DNA of 64,000 nt from JAAXQD01 sp963790095 (GTDB lineage Bacteria > Desulfobacterota > Desulfobacteria > Desulfobacterales > UBA11574), in NCBI GenBank assembly GCA_963790095.1, contig CAWBNO010000020.1, positions 62,001 through 126,000 of the forward strand. The letters are read 5' to 3'. Position numbers and translations under genes: made by a program. Below are positions 1-9,954 of this stretch, piece by piece (the first letter of the stretch is position 1; each line of letters starts with the position of its first letter). Below the pieces are notes generated by a model. It did not search any database. It was not told the DNA's origin and was given only the letters and a program-made list of their open reading frames with translations.

Positions 1-1
1 C

Positions 2-1564
2 GATAGAAACCTTCGGGAAATGGCTGTCAGTATCGATGTTACATCTATTGCCGCACACCCGCCACAAATAAAAAACCCGGAGGCCGCAGCAAAATCACTT
101 GCCAAGGCCCTGAAAATCGACCGTAAGGTGCTTTCCAAAAGACTTACTTCTGAAAAAAAGTTTGTATGGGTTAAAAGAAAAGTAACCCCCAAGGAGGCCG
201 AAACCGTACGGAATCTTAACATCGACGGCCTCGATTTTTTACGGGAACATAAGCGGTTTTATCCCAACAAAACACTCGCCTCCCAGGTCGTTGGATTTAC
301 CGATATCGACGATAACGGCCTGGAAGGGATCGAATTTTATTACAACGATGAGCTCAAGGGGGCGGTAACCCAATATACGGTTTTAAGGGATGCGCACGGT
401 CGTGGATTTGAGGCCGAAAACATAACCGGTTCAAGTTCCAGCGGAAAAAATCTGGTTCTCACCATTGACAGCAACATCCAATACATTGCTGAAAAAAACC
501 TTGCCGAAACGGTGACAAAATTTTCGGCAAAATCCGGAATGGCCGTTGTAATGGCCACCGGCACCGGCGCCGTTCTAGCGTTGGCACACTATCCGTTGCT
601 AAATCCCAATGCCTTAAATGATTTCGACCAGGAGCTTTGGCGGAATCGGGTGATCACCGATCCCTTTGAACCGGGATCAACCATGAAAATTTTTAGTGCC
701 GCAGCGGCCATAGAGTCGGGCAGTTGCTCGCCGAGCAGTATCTTTTATTGCGAAAACGGTGCGTACCGGGTGGGCAGACACGTTGTTCACGACACCCACG
801 AGTACGGATGGCTTTCTCTGCAACAGATTATCAAATATTCGAGCAATATCGGCGCCATCAAATTCAGCACCAAAACAGGATCTGAACATCTATTCAGAAC
901 GCTGCATAATTTCGGTTTCGGAACAAAAACCGGAATAGACTGTCCCGGAGAAACCGGCGGCAGTCTGGCATCTTTCAAAAAATGGACAAAAATCGACGCC
1001 GGCACCATATCCTTCGGACAGGGGATATCGGTTTCAGCATTGCAGCTCATCGCCGCAACGTCTGCCATTGCGAACAAAGGGATTTTCATGAAGCCCTATG
1101 TTGTTCAGGCCATTACCGATAACAATGGACGCCTCATCAAAAGCTTTGCCCCAAGTAAAGGGCGGCGGGTAATTTCAGAGAAAACCGCCAGAACCTTAAC
1201 CCGGATCATGCAGACCGTCACCACCGAAGGGGGCACCGGTGTCAATGCTGCACTCGAGGGGTATTCTGTTTGCGGAAAAACAGGAACAGCACAGAAAATC
1301 AGTAGAAACGGCGGGTATGAGAACGGGAAATATGTATCATCTTTTGTCGGCTTTGTACCTTCGGAACACCCGAAGGTTGCAATTTTGGTGGTCATTGACG
1401 AGCCCAAAGGACAGCATTACGGAGGTACCGTTGCGGCGCCTGCATTTAAAAATATTGCTCAGAAAACCCTGGCCTATATGAATATATCACCCAAAAGCAA
1501 AACAGACGGACTCATCGTCTCTCTGGGGAGCAAGGCAAAAGCGTGCAGCTTTCGAATTTATTAA
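2..1564 (+). CDS. ftsI: Septal peptidoglycan transpeptidase FtsI (PBP3), 5' part outside window
   Basis: Class B penicillin-binding protein that cross-links septal peptidoglycan; membrane-anchored with a periplasmic transpeptidase domain. The frame is open from base 2, so the N-terminal anchor lies upstream; the ATG at 20 is internal (residues before it read DRNLRE, the usual PBP dimerisation-domain context). The three penicillin-binding motifs are present in order: STMK (codons from 677), SSN (from 839) and KTGT (from 1277). There is no PASTA extension. The last 22 bases overlap the next gene, as expected for translational coupling in a dcw operon. Family and position make ftsI more likely than an elongation PBP2. 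Confidence 0.92.
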   Translation, partial: DRNLREMAVSIDVTSIAAHPPQIKNPEAAAKSLAKALKIDRKVLSKRLTSEKKFVWVKRKVTPKEAETVRNLNIDGLDFLREHKRFYPNKTLASQVVGFTDIDDNGLEGIEFYYNDELKGAVTQYTVLRDAHGRGFEAENITGSSSSGKNLVLTIDSNIQYIAEKNLAETVTKFSAKSGMAVVMATGTGAVLALAHYPLLNPNALNDFDQELWRNRVITDPFEPGSTMKIFSAAAAIESGSCSPSSIFYCENGAYRVGRHVVHDTHEYGWLSLQQIIKYSSNIGAIKFSTKTGSEHLFRTLHNFGFGTKTGIDCPGETGGSLASFKKWTKIDAGTISFGQGISVSALQLIAATSAIANKGIFMKPYVVQAITDNNGRLIKSFAPSKGRRVISEKTARTLTRIMQTVTTEGGTGVNAALEGYSVCGKTGTAQKISRNGGYENGKYVSSFVGFVPSEHPKVAILVVIDEPKGQHYGGTVAAPAFKNIAQKTLAYMNISPKSKTDGLIVSLGSKAKACSFRIY

Positions 1565-4500
1565 AAACCATCCATCCGATAAAATTTCACGGAATACGGG
1601 AAAAATCCAGCCAAGGGAATACGGACACCCTGAACGCTGAACGCCATGTCCCGGATACGGAAAGCCTTTTCCTTTCACCGGACCCTGAAATAGGTTCCAT
1701 CCATTACCGGTCACAGGAAGTTGAGCCGGGGGGGCTGTTTGTTGCCATAAAAGGTCTGCTTGCAGATGGACATGACTTTATCGATGACGCACTGTCCAGA
1801 GGCGCATCTGCAATTGTTGCCCAGAAACCGGTGAACAAAGAATCAGTGATTGTTCAGGTGGAAAATACCCGAAGGGCCCTTGCGACCTTATCCGGAAAGT
1901 TTTATTCGAATCCGTCGGAAAAACTTTGTTTGATCGGTATCACCGGCACCAATGGCAAAACAACCACGGCATTTTTAATTGAGCGGATTCTTTCACGATC
2001 TGGTATTCATGTGGGGGTTATCGGAACCCTAAATTACCGTTATTCGGGAAAGACCTTTCAAAATCCCATAACAACGCCCGAATCATTGGATCTTCAGAAA
2101 ATACTGGCACAAATGCTCGATGAAGAGATTACCCATGTTGTCATGGAGGTCTCTTCACATGCACTGGATCTGGACCGGGTTTACAACTGCAAATTCGACC
2201 TGGGGGTCTTTACCAATCTGACCCAGGACCACCTCGATTATCACAAAGATATGGATTCTTACTGGTCATGTAAAAAAAGACTTTTTACAGAAATTCTTGG
2301 GCCCAAATCGGGCAATGACCGAGTGGTGGCCGTAATCAATCAGAATGATGAAAGGGGAAAACAGCTGATCCACATGCTCGAGGCGAGATCGGGTGACATT
2401 TCTGTTCTTTCCACAGGTTTTTCGGACAAAACCAGTATATGGCCCGAAAAATTCCATCACGACCTCACCGGAATTTCGGGCAGAATTTCAACACCTGAAG
2501 GATTTTTTGAGCTCAAATCGAGCCTGGTGGGAGAACATAATCTGGAAAACATTCTCTGTGCGACCGGTGTCTGCATGGCCCTGGGTGTTTCATTGGACAT
2601 TATCAAAGACGCCATTGAATCGGTCAGCGTCGTCCCCGGGCGTCTTGAAGCCATTCCCAATGACCGCAATCGGTTTGTATATGTCGATTATGCCCACACA
2701 CCGGATGCCCTCGAACATGTGCTGTCCGCGTTACGATCATCGGTTCCGGGCCGACTTATCTGCGTATTTGGTTGCGGCGGCAACCGGGACAGGGCCAAGC
2801 GGCCCCAGATGGGTGAAATCGCCGCAAGGCTTTCGGATCTTGTCATTGTTACGTCGGATAATCCAAGATCTGAATCCCCCATGGACATCATCGATGATAT
2901 CCTGGCTGGAACCAAAAAACTGCCGTTGCACCGCTATGTCCCATGGGATTTGAACACAGGGTTTCAAAAAAGAGGATGCGTTGTGGAACCCGACCGGAGA
3001 AGGGCCATACAGCTGGCAATGATGGCTTCCATGCCCCAAGATACGGTTCTGATCGCAGGCAAAGGCAACGAAACCTATCAGATTATCGGGGATCGGACCC
3101 TTTTGTTTGATGACAGAGTCGAAGCGGGAAACGCACTCTCAATGATCGACGGTCCGGGTTCTGTCCACACATCTTGTGGGTGTTCGGAACCTCAAACCGC
3201 CACCCCGAAGTCTCCGGGCCTCACTCCGATACCGTGGACCACCGCCGAAATTCTCGAAGCCACCGGCGGGAAACTTATTTGCGGTGATGCCAATGACACG
3301 TTTGCCGGGGTCTCCATCGATTCTCGGGAAATATCGGTTGAAGACCTCTTTATCGCAATTAAAGGCGATGTTCATGACGGGCACAGTTTTATTGAAGATG
3401 TCATGAAAAAAGGCGTGGGCGGACTTCTGGTGGAAAAGAATAGAACCCACACACTGCCCGAACTCGGATCGTTATCACCGGGAATCACGTGTATCACGGT
3501 CAACGACACCGGCAAAGCATTGGGCGACCTTGCGGCCTATAACAGAAAACGCACCCCTGTTTCGGTGATCGCCATAACCGGCTCAAACGGAAAGACCAGC
3601 ACCCGAAACATGATAACCGGCGTCGTTTCCCGTCGTTTTTGTACATTGTCGACCCAAGGGAATTTAAACAACGAAATCGGGCTTCCCCTGACCCTGCTGA
3701 ATCTGAACAGAGACCATCGGTGGGCGGTTTTGGAACTGGGCATGAACAGACCCGGAGAAATCGAACGGCTCGCCCAAATCTGTTTGCCGGATTTAGGGGT
3801 TATTACAAATATCGGTCCGGCACATCTTGAAGGGTTGGGCTCCCTTGATGCCGTCATGCACGCCAAAGGTGAACTCCTGGGAAAAATTAAGCCGGGAGGT
3901 ACGGCGGTTCTCAATGCAGATGATCCCAGACTTTTAAAGCTGGCGGGTACCATCTCCGGGAATGTTTTGTTCTTCGGCGTTTCGGCAGATGCCGCCATCC
4001 GGGCCAAGTCCATAACGAAAAAAACGTGGGGACTTTCTTTTGTCCTGGTGCTCCCCAAAGAAAGGATCCGGGTGGATCTTAAAACTCCGGCTGTTTTCAT
4101 GGTTTCCAATGCCCTGGCAGCCGCGGCCGTAGGCCATCTTTTGGGGCTGACTGCCGGTGAAATAAAGGCGGGTCTGGAAGATTTTAAACCGGTTTCGGGG
4201 CGAATGAACATTCTTAAAACCGGCAAAGGGATCCACCTCATCGACGATACTTATAATGCCAACCCGGGTTCAATGGAGGCCGCCATGGAGACCCTTCGGT
4301 CATTAAAGGGCCGGGGCAGGGGAATTCTCATTTTAGGCGACATGCTCGAGCTCGGGGAACATGCCGAGTCTTTGCACCGGGATCTGGGCTCTAAAGCTGC
4401 CAGGTCCGGTATGGAAAGGATTTATGTAACCGGCGACTACGCCGAAAATGTCGTTGCTGGTGCATTGGAAGAACATATGGATTCCAGGAATATTTTCAAG

Positions 4501-4632
4501 GGGACCCGGGAAGAGATCCTATCGGACATCATCGGCTGGCTGGATGCCGGGGATTGGATTCTGGTGAAGGGGTCCAGGGGAATGGCCATGGAAAAGGTTG
4601 TCGAGGGGCTGCTTGGCTGGGCCGGCAACTAA
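1543..4632 (+). CDS. murE/murF: Bifunctional MurE-MurF ligase fusion
   Basis: A single 1029-residue frame holds two complete Mur ligases. Residues ~1-520 are MurE (adds diaminopimelate to UDP-MurNAc-L-Ala-D-Glu), with ATP loop GTNGKTTT around K139 and the DNPR signature at 439-442 that marks meso-diaminopimelate specificity. Residues ~562-1029 are MurF (adds D-Ala-D-Ala), with ATP loop GSNGKTST around K684. The joint is a ~40-residue linker rich in S, T and P with no obvious domain. The start is GTG, inside the end of ftsI, with GGGGAG about 13 bases upstream. MurE-MurF fusions are known in some Betaproteobacteria (Bordetella); the ligases are usually separate polypeptides. Both halves look intact, so both activities are expected. 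Confidence 0.93.
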   Translation: MQLSNLLKTIHPIKFHGIREKSSQGNTDTLNAERHVPDTESLFLSPDPEIGSIHYRSQEVEPGGLFVAIKGLLADGHDFIDDALSRGASAIVAQKPVNKESVIVQVENTRRALATLSGKFYSNPSEKLCLIGITGTNGKTTTAFLIERILSRSGIHVGVIGTLNYRYSGKTFQNPITTPESLDLQKILAQMLDEEITHVVMEVSSHALDLDRVYNCKFDLGVFTNLTQDHLDYHKDMDSYWSCKKRLFTEILGPKSGNDRVVAVINQNDERGKQLIHMLEARSGDISVLSTGFSDKTSIWPEKFHHDLTGISGRISTPEGFFELKSSLVGEHNLENILCATGVCMALGVSLDIIKDAIESVSVVPGRLEAIPNDRNRFVYVDYAHTPDALEHVLSALRSSVPGRLICVFGCGGNRDRAKRPQMGEIAARLSDLVIVTSDNPRSESPMDIIDDILAGTKKLPLHRYVPWDLNTGFQKRGCVVEPDRRRAIQLAMMASMPQDTVLIAGKGNETYQIIGDRTLLFDDRVEAGNALSMIDGPGSVHTSCGCSEPQTATPKSPGLTPIPWTTAEILEATGGKLICGDANDTFAGVSIDSREISVEDLFIAIKGDVHDGHSFIEDVMKKGVGGLLVEKNRTHTLPELGSLSPGITCITVNDTGKALGDLAAYNRKRTPVSVIAITGSNGKTSTRNMITGVVSRRFCTLSTQGNLNNEIGLPLTLLNLNRDHRWAVLELGMNRPGEIERLAQICLPDLGVITNIGPAHLEGLGSLDAVMHAKGELLGKIKPGGTAVLNADDPRLLKLAGTISGNVLFFGVSADAAIRAKSITKKTWGLSFVLVLPKERIRVDLKTPAVFMVSNALAAAAVGHLLGLTAGEIKAGLEDFKPVSGRMNILKTGKGIHLIDDTYNANPGSMEAAMETLRSLKGRGRGILILGDMLELGEHAESLHRDLGSKAARSGMERIYVTGDYAENVVAGALEEHMDSRNIFKGTREEILSDIIGWLDAGDWILVKGSRGMAMEKVVEGLLGWAGN

Positions 4633-4688
4633 AATGAATGTAATATTTCAATTTTTCAAGATATTATCGCTTCAGGCATAATTAACAC

Positions 4689-5768
4689 ATGATATATCAT
4701 CTACTATTTCCGCTTCATAAAACCCTATCGGTTTTTAATGTCTTCCGGTACATTACGTTCCGGACCATCTATGCCAGTTTGACGGCGTTTTTAATCTGTT
4801 TTTTCCTGGGACCTTGGGTGATTCGAAAATTGAGTTATATGCAGATCGGGCAGTATATCAGGGATGACGGTCCGAAAACACACCATAAAAAGGCCGGTAC
4901 ACCCACCATGGGCGGGACGCTGATCATTTTTTCAATCATTGTTTCCACCTTATTATGGACCAATTTGACCAATTATTTTGTTTGGATCGTCCTTCTGGTG
5001 ACGGCGGGGTATGGGGCCATCGGTTTTATCGATGACTACCTCATGCAGATCAAGAAGCAGAGCAAGGGGCTAAATGTTCGAAACAAATTTCTGTTACAGA
5101 CGATTCTGGCAATTCTTACGGGGATTCTGGTCTACACGGTTCCGGACTTTTCCACCCGGGTGACCGTTCCTTTTTTTAAAAATATATCACCCGATCTCGG
5201 ATGGGGATATATATTGTTTGCTGCATTTGTCGTCATCGGCACCTCAAATGCAGTCAATATCACCGACGGGCTGGATGGGCTTGCCATCGGACCTCTTATC
5301 ATCGCTTCGGCGGCATATATGGTTTTTGCCTATGTGGCCGGGCACTTCAAGATCGCCAATTATCTCCAGATCAATTACGTTGCAGGGAGTGGAGAGATTG
5401 CCGTCTTCTGCGGAGCGATGGCCGGAGCAGGCCTGGGTTTTTTGTGGTTCAATTCATATCCCGCACAAATTTTCATGGGTGATGTGGGCTCCCTAGCCCT
5501 GGGCGCAGCCATCGGTACCGTGGCGGTTATCACCAAACAGGAGATACTGCTGGCCCTTGTGGGCGGGCTCTTTGTCATTGAAACCCTGTCTGTGATTTTT
5601 CAGGTCGGCTTTTTCAAAATGACCCACGGACGTCGAATTTTTCGAATGGCACCCCTTCACCACCATTTTGAGCTCAAAGGATGGGCGGAACCCAAGGTCA
5701 TTGTTCGATTCTGGATCATCGCAATTGCACTGGCGCTGATTTCCATGAGTACGCTGAAACTCAGATAA
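4689..5768 (+). CDS. mraY: Phospho-N-acetylmuramoyl-pentapeptide-transferase MraY
   Basis: Inner-membrane enzyme that moves phospho-MurNAc-pentapeptide from UDP to undecaprenyl phosphate, giving lipid I. The 359-residue length and about ten hydrophobic segments fit the family. Visible signatures are DGPKTHHKKAGTPTMGG near residue 60, FIDDYLMQ with the catalytic aspartate pair, NITDGLDGL, and the C-terminal HHHFELKGW motif. It lies 56 bases after the murE-murF fusion and on the same strand, so the two are probably cotranscribed. Confidence 0.96.
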   Translation: MIYHLLFPLHKTLSVFNVFRYITFRTIYASLTAFLICFFLGPWVIRKLSYMQIGQYIRDDGPKTHHKKAGTPTMGGTLIIFSIIVSTLLWTNLTNYFVWIVLLVTAGYGAIGFIDDYLMQIKKQSKGLNVRNKFLLQTILAILTGILVYTVPDFSTRVTVPFFKNISPDLGWGYILFAAFVVIGTSNAVNITDGLDGLAIGPLIIASAAYMVFAYVAGHFKIANYLQINYVAGSGEIAVFCGAMAGAGLGFLWFNSYPAQIFMGDVGSLALGAAIGTVAVITKQEILLALVGGLFVIETLSVIFQVGFFKMTHGRRIFRMAPLHHHFELKGWAEPKVIVRFWIIAIALALISMSTLKLR

Positions 5769-5838
5769 AAATGAAGGCAATACGGTGTCGGCCGTTATCG
5801 ACACCCCTTAATTTACAACCTTTAACCTGCTAAATTTC

Positions 5839-7263
5839 ATGGATCTTGCAAAAAAAAACATTCTTATCGTCGGCCTCGGCATATCCGGTATGGCAACGGC
5901 GCGGTTTGCCAAAAACAGGGGTGCCTCGGTTACCGTTACCGACATTGCCGGAGAAAAAACCCTGGGATCCATTCTTGATGAACTGGAAAAAATGGGCGCT
6001 AGACTGGAACTGGGCCGGCATACCATCGAAACCTTCGAACAGGCTGATTTCATTGTTGTAAGCCCGGGGGTTCCCCATACCATCTTGCCCATAGAACGGG
6101 CCAAGGAAAACGGCATTCCGGTGTTGGGAGAGCTCGAGCTGGCGTCACGATTCATCCGGGAGCCTGTTATCGCCATATCCGGTACCAACGGGAAGACCAC
6201 AACAACACGGCTTTTGGGGCGCATGCTCGAAAACTCAGGGTTTAAAGTTTTTGTGGGGGGAAATATCGGCAATCCTTTGATCGAGTATGCGGATACGGAC
6301 GGAACCGCCGACGTGGTTGTCGCGGAAGTCAGCAGTTTCCAGCTCGATACCATCGATACATTCAGGCCCCGGGTGAGTGTTCTGCTGAATATCCGTGACG
6401 ATCATCTGGACCGGTATCCGGATTTTGACGCCTATGCCCGGTCCAAAGGCCGGATTTTTGAAAATCAGCAAGAAGGCGATACCGCAGTGCTGAACGGCTC
6501 TGATCCGGTGGTTTGTTCGATCAGCAAAACACTTCGGGCCAGGAAGCTGCCCTTTTATCATCAAGGCGATTCTCATGCACACGACCGGGAATATGCACGG
6601 ATCGGCCAAAGCATTGGACAACATGTGTATTCAATTAAAATTAATACCCAAGAGAACCCGGACGCCGTCCTTGACCTTTCAAAGGTAAATCTCATGGGCC
6701 GGCACAATATGGAAAACATTGCGGCAGCATCGTTGGCTGCTCTGGCTGCCGGCGGTACGTTAGAGGGGATCCAGTCCGGATTAAACGATTTTAAAGGGCT
6801 TCCCCATCGACTGGAATATATAAAAACCATCGATGACGTCCGGTTTTACGATGATTCAAAAGGTACAAACATCGACGCAGTGGCCAGAGCGCTGGAAGTC
6901 TTCAGGAATCCGGTGGTCCTTATTATGGGCGGGCGCGATAAAGGCGGAGACTTTAAACAGTTGCGAGGACTGGTGCGGCAGGGTGTAAAAAAACTGATCG
7001 TCATGGGCGAAGCACGGGATGGGATAAAATCGGCCCTCGAAGATACGTGCACGGCAGGGGTTCAAACAGCATCTTCCATGGATGAAGCGGTGGGCGTTGC
7101 ATTCCTTTCTTCGCTACCCGGGGATGTGGTGCTTTTATCTCCCGGCTGTTCCAGCTTTGACATGTACAACAGTTATGCGGAGCGGGGGGAAGATTTTTGT
7201 AGGGCCGTGGAAAACCTAACTCGGACAAGCCGAAACCAAAATCATTTGCCACAAAGGCACTAA
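5839..7263 (+). CDS. murD: UDP-N-acetylmuramoyl-L-alanine--D-glutamate ligase MurD
   Basis: Cytoplasmic ligase adding D-glutamate to UDP-MurNAc-L-Ala. The N-terminal nucleotide-sugar fold starts with VGLGISGMA; the ATP-binding GTNGKTTTT loop is near residue 120; the C-terminal domain has the DDSKGTN motif. The final residues (QRH and the stop codon) are encoded inside a dispersed hairpin repeat that begins at about 7248, so the C-terminus appears to have been extended or replaced by repeat DNA. Length (474) is slightly above the usual ~440-460. Confidence 0.95.
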   Translation: MDLAKKNILIVGLGISGMATARFAKNRGASVTVTDIAGEKTLGSILDELEKMGARLELGRHTIETFEQADFIVVSPGVPHTILPIERAKENGIPVLGELELASRFIREPVIAISGTNGKTTTTRLLGRMLENSGFKVFVGGNIGNPLIEYADTDGTADVVVAEVSSFQLDTIDTFRPRVSVLLNIRDDHLDRYPDFDAYARSKGRIFENQQEGDTAVLNGSDPVVCSISKTLRARKLPFYHQGDSHAHDREYARIGQSIGQHVYSIKINTQENPDAVLDLSKVNLMGRHNMENIAAASLAALAAGGTLEGIQSGLNDFKGLPHRLEYIKTIDDVRFYDDSKGTNIDAVARALEVFRNPVVLIMGGRDKGGDFKQLRGLVRQGVKKLIVMGEARDGIKSALEDTCTAGVQTASSMDEAVGVAFLSSLPGDVVLLSPGCSSFDMYNSYAERGEDFCRAVENLTRTSRNQNHLPQRH

Positions 7264-7316
7264 GACACAAAGGATATATGTATTATTCTTTTTTCATACA
7301 TAGGTGCCTTAGCGGC
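7248..7316. repeat. Degenerate GCCACAAAGGCAC hairpin repeat at murD 3' end
   Basis: The left arm GCCACAAAGGCACTAAG and a right arm ending GTGCCTTAGCGGC are inverted relative to each other. This is a worn copy of the hairpin element seen better at 9884-9954 and 35829-35900. A further GCCACAAAA word follows near 7336. It overlaps the murD stop codon. Confidence 0.6.
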
Positions 7317-7397
7317 AGAACGGAAAAAGTTTTGCCACAAAAAGCACAAGGCTAAATTTTAAGGTGTTCAATAAGAAAGACGGGCCAAAATAAAAAA

Positions 7398-8543
7398 ATG
7401 ACCAGTGACCAAGAGAACATCCAGAAAGTTCGCAAACCGATGCTCCAATACGATATCGCCCTGTTGTTTCCGGTTCTGTTCCTGGTGGGCATCGGGATTG
7501 TCATGGTCTACAGCGCAAGTTCGGCCCTGGCGTTGAAAAAATTTGGCACGAGCTATTATTTTTTAAAAAAACAGTCGATTTTTGCGCTGTTGGGTATTGT
7601 TGCACTGGTGGTCAGCTACCATATACCCTATCGGGTTTTTCGTTCTTTGACATATCCGCTGCTTATCCTGGCCTTTATATTTCTCATGGGGATTCTGGTT
7701 TCCGGGTTCGGATATTCGGCAGGGGGGGCAAAACGATGGCTTCGTATGGGGAGTTTTACGTTTCAGCCTTCTGAGTTCGCCCGCTTTGCCCTGGTGATCT
7801 ATCTGGCATATTCCATGAACAAGAAAAAGGATAGAATCAAGGAGTTCAAGGTCGGTTTTCTACCCCACATTTTGCTCCTTGGCATGTTTACAGTTCTGAT
7901 CATTTTGCAGCCTGATTTCGGTTCAGTGGTGATTCTGGGTGCCATTACATGGATAATGCTTTTTATCGGGGGGGTTCGAATTTCCCATTTGCTGGGATCA
8001 TTGGCCGTGGTAATTCCCATCACATACTTTTTAATGGTCAGTGCGGATTATCGAATTGAGCGTATCATATGTTTTCTGAATCCATGGCAGTATTCAGCAG
8101 ATAAAGGTTACCAGATTGTCCATTCCCTTTTGGCTTTCGGAACGGGGGGGATCTGGGGAACAGGCATCGGCGGCGGCTATCAGAAGCTGTTTTACCTTCC
8201 CGAACCCCACACCGATTTCATCTTTTCGGTCATCGGAGAGGAGCTCGGTCTATTGGGTGTTTTGGCTATCCTTGGGTTCTATACCCTCATCTTATGGCGG
8301 GGGGTATCCATTGCCAGAAACAGCAAGGATGTTTTCGGATCTTTGGTGGCCATGGGTCTGACAACGGCCATGGGCCTGCAGGTGTGTATCAACATGGGTG
8401 TTACTTTAGGGCTCCTGCCCACCAAAGGGCTTACGCTGCCTTTTTTGAGCTATGGCGGCACATCCCTTTTGATCAACATGGTATCCATCGGACTGCTGAT
8501 GAATATCGGGGCCTCTAAAAAAATGCCCAAAACTGAAAGTTAA
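7398..8543 (+). CDS. ftsW: Lipid II glycosyltransferase/division protein FtsW (SEDS family)
   Basis: Polytopic SEDS protein that polymerises septal glycan with FtsI. About ten membrane segments span its 381 residues, with a short cytoplasmic N-terminus. Family landmarks are GGAKRWL after the second loop, QPDFG, LPEPHTDFIFSVIGEELG (catalytic loop region) and the C-terminal LPFLSYGGTSL. It lies between murD and murG in the usual dcw order, so FtsW is preferred over RodA. Confidence 0.95.
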   Translation: MTSDQENIQKVRKPMLQYDIALLFPVLFLVGIGIVMVYSASSALALKKFGTSYYFLKKQSIFALLGIVALVVSYHIPYRVFRSLTYPLLILAFIFLMGILVSGFGYSAGGAKRWLRMGSFTFQPSEFARFALVIYLAYSMNKKKDRIKEFKVGFLPHILLLGMFTVLIILQPDFGSVVILGAITWIMLFIGGVRISHLLGSLAVVIPITYFLMVSADYRIERIICFLNPWQYSADKGYQIVHSLLAFGTGGIWGTGIGGGYQKLFYLPEPHTDFIFSVIGEELGLLGVLAILGFYTLILWRGVSIARNSKDVFGSLVAMGLTTAMGLQVCINMGVTLGLLPTKGLTLPFLSYGGTSLLINMVSIGLLMNIGASKKMPKTES

Positions 8544-8686
8544 TATGAGCTATTCTATTGTTTAAGGCGGTTGAAACAAGTTGTCCCATTCTAACCATCC
8601 GGTCTCTGGGGAATCATCCCAATTCTGGGTGGACGCGCAGCACTTATAAAAGACGCGTGACGCGTCACAAAAAGCAAACGGCAGTT

Positions 8687-9850
8687 ATGATTCAGGGCGA
8701 TAAGAAAAGAAGGAGAAAAAAACACTTCGGGGCGTTTCGAGATGCCCGAGGCGCCCTTCGCATCGTTATCGCCGGGGGCGGGACCGGCGGTCATCTCTTT
8801 CCGGGTATTGCCATTGCTCAGGAATTTTTGACCAGAAACCCGGAAAACAGTGTCTTATTCGTGGGTACGGAAAGACCCTTTGAAATTTCTATTTTGTCTG
8901 AAACAGGGTTTAAACATAAAACGATTACCGCTGAAGGCTTCAAGGGGCGGGGATTTTGGAATCAGATCGTGTCCATTTCAAAGATACCCAAAGGCGTTAT
9001 GGAATCTATTTTGATTCTCAAACGCTTCAAGGCCGATTTGGTGGTGGGTGTGGGCGGCTATTCCGCCGGACCCCTTGTGACGGGGGCATGGCTTTTGGGG
9101 ATTAACATTGTCCTCCATGAACAGAATATTCTGCCCGGAATTACCAACCGGATTCTATCCCGTTTTGCGGACCGGATATATGTCTCGTTCAAGGAAACAA
9201 AAGCCGGCTTGAATCCCAAAAAAATGCGGGTTACCGGAAATCCCGTGCGCAAAGAAATTCTCCAATTGGCAAGGGCGCCGGAAGATATCTACACAGGGGA
9301 TTCAGAGCAGCGGCGGCCGTTCACGATCCTGATACTCGGCGGGAGCCAGGGGGCTCACCGTATAAACATGGCGGTTTTGGAAGCCATCGAATCTATCGAT
9401 GAAAAAGATGCTTACTTCTTCGTGCATCAAACCGGAGTGCACGATGAGATCCGGGTAAAACGTGTTTACGAAGAACAGGGTGTTCCCTGCGAAGTCCAGG
9501 CCTTTTTTAAAGATATGGGCAGACAGTATGAAAAAGCCGATCTGATCATATGCCGGGCAGGGGCAACCACGGTGGCAGAAGTCAAAGCCATTGGAAAGGG
9601 GGTCATTTTCATACCGTTTCCGTTTGCTGCGGATGACCACCAGATCCTAAACGCACGTTCCTTGGTCGACGCAGGGGCTGCCGAAATGATCCTTGAAAAG
9701 GATCTCAGCGGCAACGCCCTTGCAGAGCGAATTAAATTTTACACCGCCAATCCCAATGAGCTTTATGGGATGGCATCCCGGGCCGGAGATCTTGGCCGGG
9801 TGGACGCGGCAGCGGCGATTGTCGATGATTGTTACGAGTTGATTTTTTGA
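8687..9850 (+). CDS. murG: Lipid II synthase MurG (GlcNAc transferase)
   Basis: Peripheral membrane glycosyltransferase (GT28) that adds GlcNAc to lipid I. The N-terminal GGGTGGHLFPG loop, the HEQN motif near 9116, GGSQGA in the C-terminal domain and CRAGATTVAE (donor site) are all present. The frame is open back to 8558, but I chose the ATG at 8687, 25 codons before the glycine loop, giving 387 residues; the family is usually ~355-365. The extension is very basic (KKRRRKK). No strong ribosome-binding site is visible, so the start is uncertain. Confidence 0.93.
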   Translation: MIQGDKKRRRKKHFGAFRDARGALRIVIAGGGTGGHLFPGIAIAQEFLTRNPENSVLFVGTERPFEISILSETGFKHKTITAEGFKGRGFWNQIVSISKIPKGVMESILILKRFKADLVVGVGGYSAGPLVTGAWLLGINIVLHEQNILPGITNRILSRFADRIYVSFKETKAGLNPKKMRVTGNPVRKEILQLARAPEDIYTGDSEQRRPFTILILGGSQGAHRINMAVLEAIESIDEKDAYFFVHQTGVHDEIRVKRVYEEQGVPCEVQAFFKDMGRQYEKADLIICRAGATTVAEVKAIGKGVIFIPFPFAADDHQILNARSLVDAGAAEMILEKDLSGNALAERIKFYTANPNELYGMASRAGDLGRVDAAAAIVDDCYELIF

Positions 9851-9883
9851 TGATGAATTTTGTGGCAAAACTTTTTTCTTTTC

Positions 9884-9954
9884 GCCACAAAGGCACCAAG
9901 ACACTAAGAAAGAATAATGAAATAAAATCTTTTGTGTCTTTGTGCCTTGGTGGC
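9884..9954. repeat. Hairpin repeat element, GCCAC-AAAG family, copy 2
   Basis: A 71-base imperfect palindrome: a left arm of about 21 bases beginning GCCACAAAGGCACC and a right arm ending GTGCCTTGGTGGC pair at about 19 of 21 positions. The arms themselves are built from a short repeated word (GCAC-CAAG, ACAC-TAAG). Similarity to the copy at 35829-35900 extends past the palindrome (a GTGGCAAAACT block before it and a TTTCTT/TTCCGG block after it), giving a unit of about 120 bases. It fills the murG-murC gap; the small open frame over it (9829-10020) is not a gene. Confidence 0.85.
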
